In this document: in pieces, positions 23,955 through 26,959 of the stretch
How positions within the stretch are numbered: the stretch's first letter is position 1
How the letters are laid out: every line of letters begins with the position of its first letter
NCBI GenBank assembly: GCA_965554225.1
Contig: CBEVZC010000029.1
Span: 1-26,959, forward strand
Direction: 5' to 3'
Length of the DNA: 26,959 nucleotides
From: BMS3ABIN04 sp965554225
GTDB lineage: Bacteria; Bacteroidota; Ignavibacteria; Ignavibacteriales; Melioribacteraceae
Notes under the pieces: model-generated
Told to the model about the DNA's origin: nothing
Databases searched by the model: none
What the model saw: only the letters and a program-made list of their open reading frames with translations
Made by a program: the position numbers and the translations under genes

Positions 23955-25217
23955 ATGTTTGCTAATAAATGTTTTAATTTTTATTCTACATTATTTTTGT
24001 GTCTGGTAATAAATTTTTCTCAACCCGGTCTTATTTTTCCTAAACAAATTACAATATCGCCTTCCGGTAAAATTAAATCAATTACAAAAGCGATCAAAAT
24101 TGCATCCGATAACGATACACTTTTAATTATGCCCGGCATTTACAAAGAAGGTAATATAATAATCAATAAAAAATTAGTTCTTCTAGGGAAAGATTATCCC
24201 CTAGTAGACGGAGAAAATAACGGCGAAATTTTTACGGTTACATCGGATAGTGTTATTATTAAAGAGTTAAAAGTAATTAATTCCGGACTCAGTTTTGTTG
24301 AAGATAACGCGGGAATAAAATTAGAAGGAGTTAAGAATTGTTCGGTTGTAAATAATGTTCTGTTGAATAATTTCTTTGCCGTTTATTTGGCAAAAAGTGC
24401 GGACTGTCTGATCGAGAACAATAAAATCGAAGCACACGGAACACGTGAAACCACTTCCGGAAACGGGATACATCTTTGGTACTGTAAAAATATTACAATT
24501 TCCAATAATAAAATAAGCGGGCATAGAGACGGTATTTATTTTGAATTTGTTGAAAGCAGCAAAATCCATAATAATTACAGCAAAGATAACATCCGGTACG
24601 GATTACATTTTATGTTTTCCGACAGCTGTGTTTACTCAAACAATACATTCGAAAACAACGGCGCTGGTGTTGCCGTAATGTATACTCATAATATTAAAAT
24701 GTTGAATAACCTATTCCTGCATAATTGGGGAAGCGCTTCTTATGGAATTCTGCTTAAAGAAATATTCGACAGCCAAATTTCGAACAATAAATTCTTAAAA
24801 AATTCAAGTGGAATTTATCTTGAAGGTTCAAATAGAATAAATGTTTCCCACAACGATTTTATTGAGAACGGTTGGGCGTTGAGATTAATGGCTAATTCGA
24901 TGGATAATAAATTTACAGATAATAATTTTATCGGAAATTCGTTTGACGTTACTACTAACAGTGTTCAAAACTTTAACTTTTTCGATCATAATTATTGGTC
25001 GGAATATAACGGATACGACTTGAATAAAAACGGCATTGGGGACTTACCGTACAGACCGGTAAAACTATTCTCACTACTTGTTGAAAAAAATCAACCGCTG
25101 CTTATTTTACACAGAAGCCTTTTTGCTTCGGTGTTGGATTTGACAGAAAAAATATTCCCGATATTAACGCCGGAATCACTAATTGATAAACATCCTTCAA
25201 TGAAAAGAATAAAATGA
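23955..25217 (+). CDS. nosD: NosD, periplasmic beta-helix copper-site assembly protein
   Basis: The 420-residue exported protein starts with a signal sequence (FYSTLFLCLVINFSQP) and then forms a right-handed parallel beta-helix. About ten to twelve repeated coils of the type NNxFxxNxxGIYL or NNKISGHRDGIYF are visible from residue 100 to about 330, ending in FFDHNYWSEYNGYDLNKNGI, the closing NosD motif. In denitrifiers NosD works with the NosFY ABC complex in CuZ assembly, probably by transferring sulfur or a cluster. The gene is 24 bp after nosL and overlaps nosF by 4 bp. Confidence 0.95.
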   Translation: MFANKCFNFYSTLFLCLVINFSQPGLIFPKQITISPSGKIKSITKAIKIASDNDTLLIMPGIYKEGNIIINKKLVLLGKDYPLVDGENNGEIFTVTSDSVIIKELKVINSGLSFVEDNAGIKLEGVKNCSVVNNVLLNNFFAVYLAKSADCLIENNKIEAHGTRETTSGNGIHLWYCKNITISNNKISGHRDGIYFEFVESSKIHNNYSKDNIRYGLHFMFSDSCVYSNNTFENNGAGVAVMYTHNIKMLNNLFLHNWGSASYGILLKEIFDSQISNNKFLKNSSGIYLEGSNRINVSHNDFIENGWALRLMANSMDNKFTDNNFIGNSFDVTTNSVQNFNFFDHNYWSEYNGYDLNKNGIGDLPYRPVKLFSLLVEKNQPLLILHRSLFASVLDLTEKIFPILTPESLIDKHPSMKRIK

Positions 25218-25924
25218 TAACCATAACAAATCTGAAAAAATCATTCGATAAACTTGAAGTTCTTAAAGGAATTAATGTTTCGATTAAGAAAGGGAAGATT
25301 ACATACATAGTAGGCCCGAATGCTTCGGGCAAAACCACAATGATTAAATCGTTGCTCGGATTAGTTAAAGCTGACCAAGGTGAAATATTAATAAATAATT
25401 TTAAGTTGAACGGCGATTGGCATTACCGGGAAAATATTGGTTATATGCCTCAGATTGCAAACTTTCCGGAAAATTTAAAAGTAAAAGAAATTCTAAAAAT
25501 GGTTAAAGATCTTAGAAACAATGCTCAAAAATACGACGAAGAACTTATAAACAAATTTAATTTAAAAACCGAATTTAACAAGCGATTAAAAAATCTTTCA
25601 GGAGGAACACGACAAAAAGTAAATGCATGCATTGCATTTTTATTCGATCCGGATATTCTAATTCTGGATGAACCGACAGCAGGGCTCGATCCTCTTTCTA
25701 GTAGTATATTAAAAGATAAAATATTAGAAGAAAATGAAAAAGGTAAAACGATTGTTTTCACATCGCATCTTTTAACGGAACTGGAAAGATTGGCTCAAGA
25801 GGTGATTTTTCTTCTCGATGGAAGAATTTGTTTTAAAGGTACAATTACCGATTTAATTTCAGAAACCAAGCAAGCCGATTTGGAAAGGGCAATTGCCTCA
25901 ATGATTTCAAATAAATGCGTATGA
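25214..25924 (+). CDS. nosF: NosF, ATPase of the NosDFY complex
   Basis: The 236-residue ABC ATPase has Walker A GPNASGKT at 34-41, Q-loop YMPQIANFPENL near 77-88, signature LSGGTRQK at 128-135, Walker B ILILDEP at 148-154 and H-loop TSHLLTELE. GPNASGKTT with an alanine instead of a glycine in Walker A is characteristic of the NosF group. It powers NosY in copper-center maturation at the periplasmic face. It is tightly coupled to its neighbours, overlapping nosD by 4 bp at one end and nosY at the other. Confidence 0.95.
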   Translation: MITITNLKKSFDKLEVLKGINVSIKKGKITYIVGPNASGKTTMIKSLLGLVKADQGEILINNFKLNGDWHYRENIGYMPQIANFPENLKVKEILKMVKDLRNNAQKYDEELINKFNLKTEFNKRLKNLSGGTRQKVNACIAFLFDPDILILDEPTAGLDPLSSSILKDKILEENEKGKTIVFTSHLLTELERLAQEVIFLLDGRICFKGTITDLISETKQADLERAIASMISNKCV

Positions 25925-26712
25925 AAACTTTAACAAAAATTATTAAATACCAGCTGCACGATGTTATGAGAAGCAAGTGGTTTGTTTTTTTTACTTCCTT
26001 CTATTTTATAGTTATTTACGGAATGCTGATGTTTACAAACGATATTTCCAAAGTGTTGTTAAGTTTGATGAATGTTGTTTTAATTATCATTCCGCTTATC
26101 AGCACAATTTTGGGAACCATTTATTTTTATAATAATCGCGAATATATAGTTTTTATGTTATCTCAGCCTATAAACAGGGTGACAATTTTTCTTGGTCTAT
26201 ATTTAGGTTTAACCATTCCATTAATCTTAAGCTTTCTGATAGGCGTAGCTTTGGGAATAATCGTCTATTCAAGCAGTTTTCAAAATTATTTTAGCATTCT
26301 TTTGTTGATAATGCTTTCCGGAATATTTTTAACTGTAATATTTACTGCAATTTCATTTTGGACGTCAATAAAAAACGAAGACAGACTGAAGGGATTTGGC
26401 ACCGCGATTTTTATTTGGCTCTTTTTAGCTTTGTTATTCGACGGTATTTTATTGTACTTGATTCAAGCTTTGCAAGATTATCCTCTCGAAACATTTTCTC
26501 TTGTTGTAAGTATGCTTAATCCTATTGATTTGGCTCGGGTTTTAATCCTTTTAAAATTTGACGTAGCGGCTTTAATGGGATATACAGGAGCGGTGTTTCA
26601 AGAGTTTTTCGGTAATACTTCAGGTATAATAATATCTTTTACTGTTTTAACCGTTTGGGCTGCCGTGCCGCTTTACTTTGCAAAAAGAAAATTTCTTAAA
26701 AAAGATTTTTAG
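25921..26712 (+). CDS. nosY: NosY, ABC-type membrane permease of the NosDFY complex
   Basis: The 263-residue membrane protein has six transmembrane helices (around residues 18-38, 46-66, 95-115, 125-145, 158-182 and 231-251 from this start), and its N-terminal IIKYQLHDVMRSKWFVFFTS is the typical NosY opening. It is the membrane partner of NosF in NosZ maturation. ATGA at 25921-25924 overlaps the nosF stop; another in-frame ATG six bases earlier (25915) is equally possible. It is the last nos gene seen; no terminator hairpin is evident after it. Confidence 0.93.
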   Translation: MKTLTKIIKYQLHDVMRSKWFVFFTSFYFIVIYGMLMFTNDISKVLLSLMNVVLIIIPLISTILGTIYFYNNREYIVFMLSQPINRVTIFLGLYLGLTIPLILSFLIGVALGIIVYSSSFQNYFSILLLIMLSGIFLTVIFTAISFWTSIKNEDRLKGFGTAIFIWLFLALLFDGILLYLIQALQDYPLETFSLVVSMLNPIDLARVLILLKFDVAALMGYTGAVFQEFFGNTSGIIISFTVLTVWAAVPLYFAKRKFLKKDF

Positions 26713-26740
26713 CCATTCAAACTGCTGCGTATAAAAGTTT

Positions 26741-26950
26741 TTAATGTGGATACAAAATTTCCCCGAGCGTCCACAGTAAAACAAAAAGTCCTATTATTGT
26801 TGACAAGAATACAGAAACTGCCCGCTCTCTCTCTTTTAATATACTGATTAACCCGGCAAAAAAAGCCGCTATCCCACAAATTCCAGCTAAGGAAAACGGA
26901 ATAGTTAGTCGTTCCTTATGAACAAGCAAATCCGAGATAAAGATAGGCAT
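26741..26950 (-). CDS. Small membrane protein, possibly partial at right edge
   Basis: This frame gives 69 residues from an ATG at 26950 and is open without a stop to the window edge, so it may begin further upstream. It contains two hydrophobic helices (about 17-37 and 45-63) separated by the charged turn ILKERERAVSV, and ends in GEILYPH. This resembles widespread short bacterial membrane proteins of unknown function. It is convergent with nosY and is unlikely to be part of the nos operon. Confidence 0.5.
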   Translation of the reverse strand: MPIFISDLLVHKERLTIPFSLAGICGIAAFFAGLISILKERERAVSVFLSTIIGLFVLLWTLGEILYPH

Positions 26951-26959
26951 TAATGATTT

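Noticed and set aside
26713..26740. Terminator between nosY and the convergent small gene
   Set aside because: I could find only A/T runs, no stem of useful length.

Overview
The window is an AT-rich bacterial chromosome segment. It most resembles the Bacteroidota/Ignavibacteriota (Chlorobi) side of the tree. The evidence is A/T-heavy codon use, many Sec-exported outer-membrane beta-barrels, a clade II (Sec-type) nitrous oxide reductase cluster in the Bacteroidota/Ignavibacteria order, and a TAnnTTTG-type promoter box ahead of that cluster. Strong AAAGGAG ribosome-binding sites before several genes fit Ignavibacteria better than typical Bacteroidia. The assignment is inference from content; no rRNA or tRNA gene is present.

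Layout. (1) 1-2514, minus strand, accessory region: the start of a membrane protein running off the left edge, a decayed gene remnant, and a 581-residue protein with the carnitine acyltransferase fold that lacks the catalytic histidine. The edge gene and the acyltransferase-like gene share an identical 27-bp block across their start codons. (2) 2705-5514, minus strand: a zinc oligopeptidase with a TTG start, a stand-alone GroES-like protein and an outer-membrane barrel. (3) 5682-7833, plus strand: an orphan ParA ATPase, a 2-Cys peroxiredoxin followed by a strong terminator, and a TehB-like methyltransferase. (4) 7991-10221, minus strand: an outer-membrane barrel and a PAP2 phosphatase.

(5) 10390-18023, minus strand: a complete efflux operon read as tetR - hlyD - [four-helix-bundle cassette] - ABC ATPase - tolC - ABC ATPase - permease - permease. 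It corresponds to the CecR/YbhGFSR architecture, with the two ATPase halves of YbhF as separate genes and a tolC gene between them. ATP-site defects in the two ATPases fall into the same composite site, which predicts a heterodimer with one active and one degenerate site. Between hlyD and the first ATPase lies a frameshifted four-helix-bundle (S23/bAvd-like) gene bracketed by two inverted arrays of an 8-bp repeat. This looks like an inserted cassette and is the most unusual structure in the window. A 26-bp palindrome lies just upstream of tetR. (6) 18188-19906, minus strand: a bacterial dynamin-like GTPase.

(7) 20358-26712, plus strand: a nitrous oxide respiration operon, in the order cytochrome c lipoprotein - nosZ - four-TM conserved membrane protein - nosL - nosD - nosF - nosY, with coupled junctions toward the end. 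The cytochrome probably feeds electrons to NosZ, NosL supplies copper, and NosDFY is the ABC system for CuZ maturation. A stem-loop after nosZ may raise its level over the assembly genes. (8) 26741-26950, minus strand: a small membrane protein at the right edge, possibly continuing beyond the window.
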